NCBI GenBank assembly: GCA_004194705.1
Contig: SADC01000269.1
Coordinates: forward strand, 1 to 64,000
Origin: Ditylenchus dipsaci
Lineage: Eukaryota > Nematoda > Chromadorea > Rhabditida > Anguinidae
Length of the DNA stretch: 64,000 nucleotides
Direction of reading: 5' to 3'
Numbering within the stretch: position 1 is the first letter of the stretch; each line of letters begins with the position of its first letter. This document shows, one piece after another, positions 1 through 11,335 of the stretch. The position numbers and the translations under genes are program-made. The notes under the pieces are model-generated. The model was not told the DNA's origin, ran no database searches, and saw only the letters and a list, made by a program, of their open reading frames with translations.

Positions 1-550
1 ATGACCGGGTACCCTTACGTCCGGTTACAGTCACGACCACAGTGACCGTTTTATCGAAAATTTGGACGGCGTCCAGTCCCTGTTACCCTAGTACGGGACT
101 GGAGTGGCTCCCCGTTGTGACAATGCCCGTGACGCTTAAGAAGCAGCCAAATTTGAGTATAAGTTGTGAATGATCATGAAATTAATAATTGCAAAAAACT
201 CATCAAAACAATGCCGAAAATTTCGGGTCAGCCTGGGTGGGAATGCATCCAATTGGACATCCTTGGATGTTTTTTAAATTCTAGCATTAATAAATGATAT
301 TTTTCCTTGTTCGATGGCTCAAATTGAAGCCCAGATTCTTGCTACATTTTGGTATATGAAAACGTGTGAATTGCACAAAAAGTCAGAAAATATCAATTAA
401 ACCAGTCAAAGAAAACCACCACAACGATCGATTTTCGGAAATTAACCTATTTAGCCTGGATACAAGCTCCAGATGTTGTAAAATTATGCCGTGAGGATTT
501 TTGTTGATACGCAATCTCCTGAGAACTATTTTGACACCAAAATTGTAAAA
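1..550. other. No gene recognised
   Basis: AT-rich unique-looking sequence. I see no splice-site-bounded coding exon, RNA gene or clear repeat boundary. Confidence 0.5.
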
Positions 551-552
551 TA

Positions 553-966
553 CAGTCAAACCTCTCTACTATGGCAGCCCCAAAAGTTCGTTCCCCCTGG
601 GTCCGACAACTTTTTAACGAATTTTCAAAGTCTTTTATCCTTCTGTTTGACAGTCTGGTCCCAAATATTGTAAGGATTCCGATTTTGCCGATCGTTTTTC
701 AGAATTATAAAAAATTCTTCTAAAAAAGCAAAAAACTCAGTTTAAAAACAGGAAAATTCAAAAATTTCTGTTTTAAACTGAGTTTTTGCTTTTAAAAAGA
801 ATTTTCTTATAATTCTTTTAAAACGATCGGCAAAATTCGGAATCCTTACGATATTTGGACCAGACTGTCAAAACAAATGGATAAAAGACTTGAAAATTCG
901 GTTTAAAAAGTGTCGGACCCAAGCAGGAACGAAACTTTTGGGGTGCCATAGTAATAGGTTTGACTG
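553..966. mobile_element. pogo/Tigger-like foldback MITE
   Basis: Two long inverted arms begin CAGTCAAACC and end GGTTTGACTG, and TA dinucleotides flank both ends (551-552 and 967-968). The arms pair over nearly their whole length and meet at an AAAACTCAGTTT-type centre near 735-785. CAGTC termini and a TA duplication are the signature of pogo/Tigger members of the Tc1/mariner group. There is no coding capacity. Copies of the same family lie at 42796-43171 and about 60020-61340. Confidence 0.85.
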
Positions 967-968
967 TA

Positions 969-1594
969 ATGAGGTAAATAAAGGGTGTGCACCCACTGGA
1001 ATCAAACTTGAGAGTTCAATATATTCGCATCTCGATGTGTGCAGGTCCGTTCATTTGATTCATCGATTTCGCAAATCAATTAAAAGCTCAAACAAATGTC
1101 CTGAATCAATCAACTCGCGCAAATTTTTTTGAGTAAATCGATTATTCGTTTCGCGAGACAAAGAAAAGACGCGCGAATCGAATCAATCAATTCGCGCGTT
1201 ATAGATTCACCAAGTTTATTAATTAACTAGTGTTAAGCGGCCCCCTTCGGGGCCGCGACTTTGTATTACAAAGTTTGTAATCAATAACATTTGATACGTT
1301 GATACTTGGGGTAAAAGCATGATATTGTCCCACGCGAAAAAAATCGCAAAAGTTCTCTTAATCTGCCCCACGCTCGGGCCTAATTTGGACGATTTGTGAA
1401 AACCAGGTTTTTTGACGGAGCACCGGCAAATTTCATGAGTTTTTGACCTAATCGGCTTATTCTGACCTACGATGTGACAAATTCCGAGCACTTTTGCGAC
1501 ACGAGTAGATTTCTTCGTCAACCGGACAATTCATGAGTTTTTTCTTTAAAACGCCTTATTCCTGCCCTGACATGGGGCCATAGTTGCACGCGAA
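969..1594. other. No gene recognised
   Basis: Contains a patch of repeated 'tcaatcaattcgcgc' wording near 1060-1205. No coding exon with a recognisable product was seen; the short open frames here do not resemble a family. Confidence 0.4.
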
Positions 1595-2140
1595 AAAAAT
1601 GGGCGCCGGGCGCACCACCTGGCGCCGGCATCTCAAAAAATTGGCGCCGGGCGCAGAACCGGCGCCGGCGCCTTCGGCGCCGGCTCTTTTTGGGCGCGAG
1701 CGCAGCACCGGGCGCCGGAATCCCGAAAAAATGGGGGCCGGGCGCACCACCGGGCGCCGGCATCTCAAAAATTGGCGCCGGGCGCAGACCGGGCGCCGAG
1801 CTTTAAATAAGTTAATTATATACTAGTAAACGATTAGTTTATTAAATTGAAGAAAAGCGCTGAATTAGAAAACAACTATGACTCAACTACCAGTTAGAAA
1901 AAATCGATCAAAAAGAGAAAGCTTGTTTAAACTAAACTGTTATAAAAGAAGAGAAAAAATGTGGAAAAATTAGGCACCGGGCGCCGAACCGGACGCCGGG
2001 CTGTATTGAAATTAAGCACCGGGGCCGAACCGGCGCCGGGCTGTATTAAAATCGGCGCCGAGCGCCGGCGCAGCGCCGGCGCCCTAATTTTTTCAAAATT
2101 CGGGCGCACCCGGCGCCGGCGCTGGCCCGGCGCCCGTGCA
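1595..2140. repeat. GC-rich GCGCCGG repeat island
   Basis: Two blocks (about 1595-1805 and 1970-2140) made almost entirely of variants of ggcgccgggcgc and accggcgccgg, separated by about 160 nt of AT-rich DNA. The wording is largely self-complementary, so it reads alike on both strands. The open frames across it (Pro/Ala/Arg-rich) follow from the repeat and are not called as genes. The base composition contrasts sharply with the AT-rich surroundings. Confidence 0.75.
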
Positions 2141-2470
2141 AGTATGCATGGGCATATTCAAAGCACTTCGAGAAGTGGTCTGAATCCGTCCGAAATCGGG
2201 CATATCCGGAGCACTTCTGAGAGTGCTCTGAATCCGTCCCGAAATAGGGAATTCGGAGTACTTGTGAAAGTGCTTAATGTGTACCAAAATGGGGTGAATT
2301 AGGAGTACTTTTGGATCCCTAGTATTTTTGTCGCTTTCAGAGAAATTCGGCTGAGTAAGTGCTCATCTTGAGTCAGAAAAGATCGGTGTTTTTCTGACTC
2401 AGAATAGATGGGTCGAATTCTGACTCAGAAAGAGGTGATTAAATTCTGACTCAGAAAATATGGGCCGACC
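2141..2470. repeat. Short tandem repeats, about 48-bp unit, then ctgactcagaa repeats
   Basis: Three diverged copies of a roughly 48-bp unit containing gggcatat...gcacttc...ctgaatccgtcc run from 2149 to about 2290. From 2341 to 2470 the string tctgactcagaa recurs at least four times. Confidence 0.6.
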
Positions 2471-2749
2471 TTCTCGCCGATTGGCCTTCCGAATTGTGCA
2501 ATCTTTATTGAAGAACAATACCTGAAACAGCTTAGCTTAACTACTTATACGTAACAAATCAATGATAACTAATCAAGCTATTTCTTGAAAAGATTGAAAA
2601 CTTCCCAAATGATTGGATAAATCTTTCTGAACCAAGCATTTAATCTGCATGGAAGGCCTCAATTTCGCAAGTTTATTCGAACAGTGCCTGAATAAATGAC
2701 AGGTAATTATTTATCTGAATGAGCAACCAACCAGGTATATCTAAGCCGG

Positions 2750-3600
2750 AATGCATCCACATAGAATGCGAGAATCTTGGACGCCGAATCATTTGACCAT
2801 CTTCATCGCAGTCAGATTTCTCCACACTTCACTTAGCTCAAGCCTTGCAAGGTCTAACGAGATTCTGGATAATTGTTTGCTGCCTGAAATTATAAAATTT
2901 TTTTTGCTAGAAATCTTTACTCGATATAACATTTACCTCACGTGCCCTCTTGATCAGCTGCAATAATTCTTTGGCTCGATAGCATTTTTCGCTGCACTAA
3001 AGCAATTTGTATCTTGAAGAGCTTGTGTGAGAATATCCCGAGGCGCTAGCTGAATGAGAGCCTTTTTTAATTTTTCTCTGAAGACTTTCCAAATTACTTA
3101 CCAGCATGTTAGATTGGCTATATCAATCGCTTTCTTGGTGAGCTCATAAACCTCGACATCAATTGGATCAGCTATGATTGAGCTCTTCTTGGGACTCTTC
3201 GTAATATTCTCCATCTCGCAGAACGACTCGTTTGCAGCAGTATATATCGTCTTTGCGGAATCTCTGGCACTGATAAATTTGCTTTTCTCCGCCAAGGATT
3301 GAGTCGAATGCTGTACCGAAAGTTTAAGATTAATCTAAGTTAAACAAACGCTTAAGACTGGGGAAATAGAAAGTACACTACTTACTGTTATAACACAAGA
3401 GACGCCGATGATCGCTTGGAGTGTCAATTCTTTGGAGTCCAACCACTTGATAACACCTCTTTGCTCTGAGGAATTGAGTAAAAGCCCTCTCTTGTCTGAT
3501 TTACGTCATCAGCATAGTTTACTCTTCTTCGTCACTGCTTTTTGCATCCCAGTCAATGTCCATAGCGCTTTAGAGTTCTAAGAATTAAGAATAAAGCGAC
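2750..3600 (-). pseudogene. Unrecognised spliced gene, frame interrupted
   Basis: The minus strand reads like several short coding exons with GTAAGT-type donors. A likely start at about 3563 encodes MDIDWDAKSSDEEE. Another segment ends ...GVSCVIT before a GTAAGTAG donor near 3386. An exon at about 3110-3330 ends ...KAIDIANLTC before GTAAGTAATT. Further exons contain LAPRDILTQALQD and AKELLQLIKRAREV. The frame breaks after DEEE and within the 2960-3070 exon, so either an intron is missed, bases are missing, or the gene is decayed. I do not recognise the protein; it is acidic at the start and helical later. Confidence 0.4.
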
Positions 3601-3739
3601 AGACATTGAAAAATGAAAAGGAGTGCAAAAAAAAAAAAGTACAAAATTATGTAATTTACAACCAAATCGGCAACCACATCGGAGCCGATCGTGCACTATG
3701 GCGGGGGTGTACACTATGGAGGAGTTGACTGTATAATTA

Positions 3740-4030
3740 TCTGGACGGAAACAAAATGGGTAGTTAACGATTTGGCGACAAAGAACGTGGTCAATTAATT
3801 TTCGGTTAGAAAAAATTTGGCGAGCTGATCATTTGGCGAAAAAATGGCGAATTAATCGTTTGGTGAGTCAACTGTTTGGCGAGTTTTTATTTTGGCAAAC
3901 AATCGATTGGCGAATTGTATCTTGGTGAGACTTAACAGGGTGAGTTTATCGTTTGCGAAATGTATTTTGGTGGATTAGTCGTTTTGGCGAAACAATCGAT
4001 GGCGAGTTAACTTTTTTGGCGCAGGATAAC
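3740..4030. repeat. Degenerate tttggcga tandem repeat
   Basis: The phrase (c)gtttggcga(g/a)tt recurs about every 25-32 nt with substitutions. No coding signal. Confidence 0.6.
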
Positions 4031-4184
4031 CCCACCATTTTAGGTAAGTCGGTCAAATGACAGTTTTTTACATACAAACTGTCTTTAGATTATAAGAATT
4101 ATGCACGAAAAAGAAAAACACAAGAAAAAAAATTTGCTTCAGGTGGACATCAAGATTCACCGCTTGCGTCCAGATTAGTGTGGT

Positions 4185-4890
4185 AAAAGTACGAGAATAG
4201 TCACCCCCACCACCACCGCCACCACCACCGGTCGTGGTACCAGCCAACGCCACCAGTGGGTGCCACCATAATACACCACCTCCAGAAACCACGAAAAGGC
4301 GCAAAAAAGCTCGAAAATAGCAAAAACTCAAAAAATCAACAGGTTAATGCTTTTATTACAGTCGGAAGTTGGAAATCAAATTCCAATAAAGCGCTTATTA
4401 TAGTTTAGAATAACTCGTTTTTCAGAAGTTCAGGTCTAAACACGCTATATTCGACCTAAAATGGCCTCAGGAGTTCGAAGAAAAAAAACATTATTTTAAA
4501 GTTCTTGTCAATAAAAAATTGATTTTGAGCTTTTTTGAAATTTCGACTTTTGCCTGTTTTACCATATTTTTCATTATGAGACTTGGCAAAAGAGCCTCTA
4601 AAATGAAACGTACTGTGTTCAAAAAAATTTAGCTTTCCTCTTATCATTTAATAATAAAAACCGTTAAGTTCAATATTATGTCTGATTGTGCAAAACTTAT
4701 CGAAAAAAAATATAAAAATCTAAAACAAGCAAATCTACTGAAATTTTTGAAAAAATTTGAACATTTAGCCACCAAAACTGCCACCGGTGTATTCTGCCAC
4801 CCAGTGCTACCGCCACCGATGTGCTTGCCACACACCGCCACCGGTGGCTACCTAGAAAACCCCACCGCCACTGGTGGATCCACGGTGGAT
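4185..4890. repeat. CCACCACC/CACCGGTGG-rich repeats in two patches
   Basis: Patches at 4200-4290 and 4770-4890 are rich in ccaccaccgcc and gccaccggtgg wording; the intervening 450 nt is AT-rich and featureless. Open frames here (Gly- or Pro/Thr-rich) follow from the repeat. Confidence 0.5.
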
Positions 4891-5076
4891 TTACCACACT
4901 GGTCCGGATATTTATTGAGTGGACCAAAACAGTTGACTTCATTATTTCAATCTATCCACTGGGTATCCATTAACCTCCAAATGTCGCCATCCGCCACTGC
5001 CTACTCACTTCTACCTGATAAGTGTGTGAGTTCAGATACCTAGGCACTGCTTTGTACTAACATCTGATCACATGTA

Positions 5077-5233
5077 CCGTATTTCCTCTAATAGGCGCGC
5101 CGGGGCGTTTATCTTTCAAAAGCCTGAAAATTTTGAAACTGTCAATCAAAAACGGTCTTAACTCTGAAATCTAAGTCAAAATTTAGGGGGGGGGGGGTGT
5201 TTAGAGCAGGGACGTTTATTAGAGGTAATACGG
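5077..5233. mobile_element. MITE, CCGTATTTCCTCTAATA family (mariner-like)
   Basis: Inverted ends CCGTATTTCCTCTAATAGG and ...TTATTAGAGGTAATACGG, with TA on both sides (5075-5076, 5234-5235). A G-run sits inside the right arm. It belongs to the most frequent MITE family in the window, with further copies at 5446, 31866, 35590, 44309, 44598, 47989 and 63743. Short ends plus a TA duplication indicate Tc1/mariner-type mobilisation. There is no coding capacity. Confidence 0.8.
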
Positions 5234-5445
5234 TACCTAGGTACAACAACCTGAATTACATACGGGTTTCAAAACCACTACAAAACTAAAGCTTCTGCAA
5301 GTCAAATAGCTATTTTAGCATTAGGACAGGATTCTGGATAGGGTACCAATATTTTTGAGCCTCAGACTGATTGAGATATAAAATTGCCAAAACTGAAAAA
5401 GCGTGCACTCACAAAGATTCGAACCAATACATTTGTCCGGGGATA

Positions 5446-5684
5446 CCGTAATTCCTCTAATAAGCCGCCCCCCTAAATTCAAAAAACGGGTTTCTGGCAT
5501 TGTGTTTTGACCTATGTTTTGAAAACCACTGTTAGGCAAGTCACCATCTATTTTGTAGCTCATCTCACTGGCTACAAATTGAGGGTAACTTGCCAAAGAG
5601 GAGTCTTCAAAAAATGGGTCAAAAACACAATGCCAAGAACACGATTTTGAACCAGGGGGGGGCGGCTTATTAGAGGAATTACGG
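5446..5684. mobile_element. MITE, CCGTATTTCCTCTAATA family
   Basis: Inverted ends CCGTAATTCCTCTAATAAG and CTTATTAGAGGAATTACGG, each bordered by TA. The two arms share a 'tttgacc' and 'tggcattgtgtttt' inner region, giving a long imperfect hairpin. A tRNA T-arm-like string (gattcgaacc) lies just outside, at 5416-5430. Confidence 0.8.
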
Positions 5685-5689
5685 TATTA

Positions 5690-5745
5690 TGGCCGGGGAT
5701 ATTGTGGTGCGGGGATATTGTGGCGCGGTTATTTGTCACGTACCG
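5690..5745. repeat. GGGATATTGTGG short repeat patch
   Basis: Two or three copies of gggatattgtggcgcggg. The same phrase recurs at 12175-12250 and, as a longer array, at 13795-13940. Confidence 0.6.
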
Positions 5746-6179
5746 AATCAGTGCTGGGCTGATTGCGACGTAGGATTATACTAGATTCGAGTGATATTAT
5801 AGAAATAGCGTATTTTGGCAGTGATTCATAGTCTGCACCAGAAAAGAGCGGAATCGTCTTAGGCTTTATATACAAGTTGAGGCAAATAAAACAACAACAA
5901 CCGATAAAATTAGATAAAAAACTCAAAATTGTGAAACTCAAAATGGCTTTCTTGAAAAAATGGTAAGTAAGAAGTCGGAAGTCTATTGGAGTCACCCTGA
6001 CTTCAGTATCGCCTTCGACATCCTACTTCCGACATCCGTTGGAGCCCCTATTTCCGTCAAAGAAACTGTGTTCAACATCTTCATTTTTTAGCTAGTGGGC
6101 CCTCTGAAACTTTATCTGGTTCCTTCTCTCCGAATACACCTCATACACTTCACATTCAAAGAGCCATAGCCGAGCGTTG

Positions 6180-6385
6180 TGAATTGTCCCCCGCCAATTC
6201 AAAAAATTTCGCCTAATCATTGAGCTTCCGTACGAGTTTTTCATCTTGGTTTCTAACAAAACAATGCCCATAACTTAATTTTAGGCTTAGTTGTGTTAGA
6301 AACCAAGGTGAAAAATCCGAACAGAAGTTTAATGATTATGAAATGTTCTTGACTCGGCGGGAACAACCCTTGTCGGAGACATGAA
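6180..6385. mobile_element. Foldback MITE shared with 35085-35330
   Basis: Inverted arms of about 90 nt: gccaattcaaaaaattt...cattgagcttccgtacg on the left pairs with cgaacagaagtttaatgat...gggaaca on the right, around a spacer containing 'aacttaattttaggctta'. A second, better preserved copy lies at 35085-35330. I could not define a target duplication. Confidence 0.6.
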
Positions 6386-6389
6386 TGAG

Positions 6390-7855
6390 GACAGCAAACT
6401 TTAAAGGGCTTTTTTAGTCTTTTCATGGAAATATTACTAGTTAAAAATAGTTTTTAGACAGTCCTAAACAAAGTTGATTAAAGGGCGGTATGACACTGTG
6501 TCGATTACTTGGGTCGATATTAGGTATAGGAAACGGTTGATTTTTTCAGATTCACCTTCCACATATTTGTGTTGAATATATATAGTTCGTAAGTGTATCT
6601 TTTACAAAAAAAATTAAATTAGCGCGTTATTAATTAGCGTGTTACGTTTTGTACTTTTTTCTAGGGTTTTCTATTTTTCTGAGAGAATAGAAATCGAAAA
6701 ATGCTTCAGAATTTTCCGGAAAACCCGTAGAAATCGGAACTCAATCGCAATTTTCAGCAAAAACTTAAATAAAGAGCAAATTTGCGTTTCCAGAACAGGG
6801 GACCACTTAATTGGACTCAGTGATGTACACCCCATTTTCGCCTCTTTCTCACTTCAAAAGCAGTTTTTTTTACCTTCTTTGTTAACATTTTCGAATTTTT
6901 TTGTTAGAGGGTTGTAGTTGAGGAATTTTCCTACAAGTTTATACTGATCGAAACTTTTTCGGTGAATTTTCTGGCAAGATATAAGAACTTTTCGAGAAAA
7001 ATTTTTTAGGAGCCAAGAGCAAAACCGGAATTTTTAAATATTTTTGTAACTTTTACAATCTTTTGATAATTTTTAGTGTGATTCTACGCAATATTAAATT
7101 CTGCGTTAGACGGACAAATAACCTTGACTGAATTAACTGTCAGAATTGAGTGTCAGAAAAAAGTCAAATGCTCTTTTCAACCAGATTTACGTTATTTCAC
7201 TTTGAACCACCCTAAACTAAGTTTCTGAGCGATAAAGCCCATCTGACTGGAATTCCGATCCGCTTAATCGATTTTTCCCAAAAAAGTCTACCCCCCCCCT
7301 TAGTAAAACAATTATTTTTGGCTTTTGGCCATTCTGGAGTGGGTCCTAAGCCATCTGGTTTTCGCCTACCCCTGAAATTTTTACAACATTGACCAAATTG
7401 CATTACTTTATTTTAAGTTCCTGATTTCGAGTCCACAAGAAGACTTCCCCCGTTTCTATTTTTACGCCATCGAATATAATTATTTGGTTTTCGACGAGCC
7501 TTACTCTGTTGTATTTTCTCTAAGATATAATGATGTTTCTGATCCAAAAAGGGAGGGGTGGGGGGTGGTGGGTGGTTACAAACAGCATAAGTGCCCACTG
7601 ATTTTTTGAGAAATTTTGCTGATTTTCGGTTTAGCAGATCTGGCAGCCGTGTTTTGATATCAGACTTGGGTCTTATATTGATGATTTACGCTATGTCATC
7701 TTAAATCCGCCTTTTCATTATTTTTTATAAGAACTGAAGAAAATAATAATGGTTTACCAGCACCTAATTTTTTGCGTCACCTAGCAGTTTTAAAAATACT
7801 TAAAAATACTTGAAAGAACACACTCTCTTCAAGCTAAAATAAATTTGCCTTGAAT
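6390..7855. other. No gene recognised
   Basis: AT-rich sequence with C- and G-runs near 7290 and 7555. Short open frames on both strands show no recognisable domain or splice-bounded exon. Confidence 0.4.
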
Positions 7856-8369
7856 TTTCGTGTCTACAAAAGAGAGTCTGCACATGCCGCATCTGCGGAT
7901 ACCGGTCTGCAAATGTCTTGTCTTCCAATTTCGCGTTTGCAAAAGACGGTCTGCAGATGTTGCATCTGCAAATGACTGTTCCAAATTGTCGATAAACGAA
8001 TTTTGCCTACGTTAAAATACCATCTGTAAATCTCAACATGAAAAAAATAAATGTGCAGATTCATTGTTTGTAAATTACATACCACAAATGTTAAGACGTG
8101 AAATGTTACGTCTTTTAACCCATTTTCGCCCAAATTAATTTTCAAAAAAATTTGAATTTTTTATTTTTTTTTGGGAACGTTGTATATAGGGGCATAATTA
8201 TTGGTTTTATTGTAAAAATGATATCAAAAATAGTGTTTCATCAGTAGAAAGAAGAGTTATGAGTCATTCTATTAGCATATGTTTATGCTTCTTTTTTCTC
8301 TTAGTTGACATAGTTCTTTTGAAATACAGCTGGCTATTTTGAAGAACAAGGAAGGAAGTCACTTTCCCT

Positions 8370-8662
8370 TTGTCATTTGATTTTGTACAACACTATATCG
8401 ACAAATATATTATTTTTGCTAAAGTAAATTCGCCTAATATGGGAGAGTTGGTCAATCTCTTCGAGTGTCTATCCTTGTTAGAGTCGGAGGATGTGGACGT
8501 GGAACAAATGGAGATTGTTGCGATCCCTCCGGAAGCACAGGACTCTGATGAGGAAGTCATGGAGTTGAAGAAGTAGAAGTGGGCGATGAGGAGGAGAGTG
8601 TTGATGAGGAGCCGGCAGCGACAGTAGTAGTAAAAGTTGTGCCTGCACAAGGTATTTTGCAG
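8370..8662 (+). pseudogene. piggyBac transposase, N-terminal acidic fragment
   Basis: Encodes an acidic stretch containing DVDVEQMEIVAIPPEAQDSD followed, after a one-base frame change near 8556, by EEVEVGDEEESVDEEP. This matches the layout of the acidic N-terminus of PGBD-type piggyBac transposases ('I.PP......D...'). The frame change and a TAG in the first frame make it a broken remnant. The region joins the C-terminal part without the catalytic core. Confidence 0.65.
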
Positions 8663-8735
8663 TAATTGTGTATTAGAATTATAGAACAGAAAATTTAGAT
8701 CCAGACACGCTAGCCGGCTATTCGAAGTCCAGGGA

Positions 8736-9311
8736 GTGGACACAAGAAAGAGATTTAGCTCAGTCCCTCAATACAGTGAATACCCGGGCAACTCCCTGGA
8801 TCCCTCCGTAAGCCGTTGGTCAGCCAAGGAAAAGAAAAGGATCCAGATCGAGCAGCCAAACACTGTAGCCTACAACAAGCACATGGGTGGTGTGGACAGA
8901 ATGGACCAAAATATCAATAACTATAGGGTTTCCATTGGCTCCAAAAAATGGTGGTGGTCGTGCTTCTGCTTTGGAGTAGATACTGCAGTGCACAACGCCT
9001 GGCAGTTGTATAGAAAAGTCCACCCCAAGTGGGACTACCTCCAGTTTCGCCGCTATGTTGCCACCTCCTATATGCAAACATATGGAAGTCCACCCACAGG
9101 ACCCGGCCGAAGATCATCTCAAGATAGACAACTAACTTCTAAGCAAGTAAATGAGAGTGTACGGCTTGACGGGTACAATCATTGGATTGCCACAACAGAC
9201 TTATCTCTTCACTGCGGGGTTTGTGATGGGAGAACTAACAAGAAATGCGAAAGATGTAATGTAGGCCTGCATCCCGTACCTTGCTTCAAAGAATTCCACG
9301 TGAAAAACTAA
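8736..9311 (+). pseudogene. piggyBac (PGBD-type) transposase, C-terminal part
   Basis: A 191-residue open frame. Residues about 28-80 contain VSRWSAKEKK, then YNKHMGGVDRMDQNINNYR and GSKKWWW, followed by D(T)AVHNAWQLYR. This is the end of the DDE domain, with the last conserved Asp in the MGGVDRMDQ block. The tail has a cysteine-rich zinc-binding region, CGVCDGRTNKKCERC...C, as in PGBD proteins. The first two catalytic aspartates are missing, so it cannot transpose. An AATAAA-like signal follows near 9371. The frame is open to the stop, but the M used as start is an arbitrary internal one. Confidence 0.85.
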
Positions 9312-10267
9312 CGCAAATAGCAAAATCTCATATTTTTCATTATCAAATGCTTTTTTTGACAACATTTTTATAATAAAACCAGTACTTTTTCCCTGTATAT
9401 GATGTTTCCAAAGAAAAAAAAATTTTGAAATTTTTAGGTTAATTTTCATACCCGTGGGAAAAAAGGGGTTAATGTCGGAACATAAATGTCCTAATGCAAA
9501 TATTAAGCCACGAATTTCAAACTACAAAGTCGCACATGCAAAAGTGATATCTGCAAATGCCGTAATGTCAATGCCCGATCGCACTCAGGTCGGTAATGTC
9601 GAATTGATAATAAAACAGACTGCAAATTGCCATGCGCATTTGTTAGACCTCATCCGCCAGCAGGCCGTTTTTTACTTTAAGTGACCCTTCTACCACGTTT
9701 TGCGGACCTTCAAAGCTTGAGAGCCAGATTTGTCAGGAACTTGGGCACGCCATACAAATATTTACAGAAAAATTTCATCGAAGTTCCCCGGGTCACAGTC
9801 AGGGTCTCTCCCTTGGAGCTCTTTCACATTTTCTATTTCTCCGTTTTTTGTTTACCGTATAATACGCCTCAAAATAAACTATTTGGTTTTGTCTGACTTT
9901 AGGGGGGGGGGGGGGTAGGCACTATTTTTCACCACCAAGCAAAAACCCAAAATCGACCAAATACGCACCGACGGCTCAGTTCCTATTTAGGCGATTTGAG
10001 AAAATTTCATTAAATTGTACCGTGCATGGTACAAAAAGTGGTACAATCACTCTAGATTTCAACCACGCTTGGTGCAAAATAAGCATTTTTAACGAAATTG
10101 ACTGATTTTTTAGGTGCATGGTGCAAAAACCGGAGTTTTGGAAAAGTACTTTTTTTTTTACTTGTCATGGTGCACATCCAGAGTGCTTTTAAGAAATGAT
10201 ATATACGATTTGCACGGTGCAGATCCTGAATCAGGATTAGAACCATTGTTACAGTTACAAATAAAAA

Positions 10268-10345
10268 TAACGCCCACCTAGTGGGGTTCGAACTTACGAC
10301 CAATTTTACACATCCACACCCCCACTTTTCCACTAGGCCAACCTG
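10268..10345 (-). repeat. tRNA-like SINE head
   Basis: On the minus strand an A box TGGCCTAGTGGA is followed about 45 nt later by a B box AGTTCGAACCC, the Pol III internal promoter arrangement of a tRNA. The anticodon arm does not fold into a standard 5-bp stem with 7-nt loop by eye, so I read it as tRNA-derived repeat and not a working tRNA. Confidence 0.5.
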
Positions 10346-10759
10346 GTTATCACGTCTGAGTGGTATTCGCCACACTTTGACCCAAAACTTAGTTCATTGG
10401 GTGAAAAAAAAAGTTAAGTTGCCCTCCTGCGTCAGGAGGACATTCTGGTAGTGGTCACGTGGGTTTTTCAGGTAATTTCTACATAGTTTTTGTTTCTTTT
10501 GGGCCACCTAGCTTCAATCTTTCAATTCTGTGAAAACCCTTGTCAAAGGGTTACCGAAACCTTTTTTGGCTCTTTAACTAAGCCACCTGACCTTTTTAAC
10601 CTCAATAAGAATTTCAATGGTCGGGACAATAAATGTTTCCGAATCGGTACTGGGCAGAACATGGAGACATTGAGGAGCTGAGCTAGGGGATATCACTGAT
10701 CACGCAAAAATACAAAAAAAGGCATATAATTTATTACAAAGAAATCAAAAACATTAAAC

Positions 10760-11335
10760 AAAACATGGAAACTACTGGATTCTTCTGTTGAATTCATGGC
10801 ATTCTCTTGTAGACCAGCATCCAGAAACTCTCTTGATTTTCTACCTAAATTTTTGATCATTAAGCGACACGAAAGGGAATGTAAAAGAAATGCCTACTGA
10901 TTCTCAGATTGTCTGCGCAATAGTTAGGCTAGCCGAAGCAACTGTCAGGATCTTCTTATTAAGCTGGTAGGCCAATGCACCATTGTTCTTTCTACACTAC
11001 TAGGCTGATCGGAAGCTTGCACTTTCTCGCAGCTACAGTCACGCACTGATTGGGCATCGACTAACGCAGCAAAAGTACTGGAAAGAGAGAAATTAAAGAG
11101 GAACAAGCCCGGAAGAGATGACTACCTGCTACTTTGTACTACCTCCAACTGTGTATTTTGATCAACCGACAGCCAATGCTTCTGTCGAAAAACAAAAAGT
11201 GAAGAAAATAGCCGAAAAAAATGCAATGACCTGCTACGATTAGTATCAGGCGTGGCCTAAAGAACCTCTGCGATGCCATCAGCTTGTTCTGAGCCAGCAA
11301 CATCAGGATGAGTCCTGTAGAATGGTCAGGTACAA
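10760..11335 (-). pseudogene. Unrecognised spliced gene fragment, decayed
   Basis: Three exon-like stretches are separated by two 48-nt GT...AG introns (...CGTAGCAG|GTCATTGC...TTCGACAG| and ...AGTAGCAG|GTAGTCATC...CTTTCCAG|). They encode fragments such as THPDVAGSEQADGIAEV, LSVDQNTQLEVVQSS and TFAALVDAQSVRDCSCEKVQ. In-frame TAG, TGA and TAA codons follow, and the first exon does not join in phase. I do not recognise the protein. It lies inside the inverted-repeat element 9853-11768, so it may be captured. Confidence 0.4.

Larger units (their letters stand above)
8119..9468 (+). mobile_element. Internally deleted piggyBac element with TTAA target sites
   Basis: TTAA stands immediately outside both ends (8115-8118 and 9469-9472), the invariant piggyBac target. 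The left end starts CCCATTTTCGCCCA; the right end in reverse complement starts CCCCTTTTTTCCCA, giving short imperfect inverted repeats. Inside are only the N-terminal and C-terminal parts of a piggyBac transposase on the plus strand. At 1350 bp it is much shorter than an autonomous piggyBac (usually about 2.5 kb), so it is a deletion derivative that could be moved only in trans. Confidence 0.85.
7860..9650. repeat. tctgcaaatg-rich repeat split by the piggyBac insertion
   Basis: The flanks 7860-8114 and 9473-9650 share the recurrent words ctgcaaatg, gcatctgc and taaatgt. They look like one diverged repeat into which the element at 8119-9468 was inserted. Confidence 0.45.

Noticed and set aside
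1518..2302. Pro/Ala/Arg-rich open frames
   Set aside because: Produced by the GCGCCGG repeat; overlapping on both strands.
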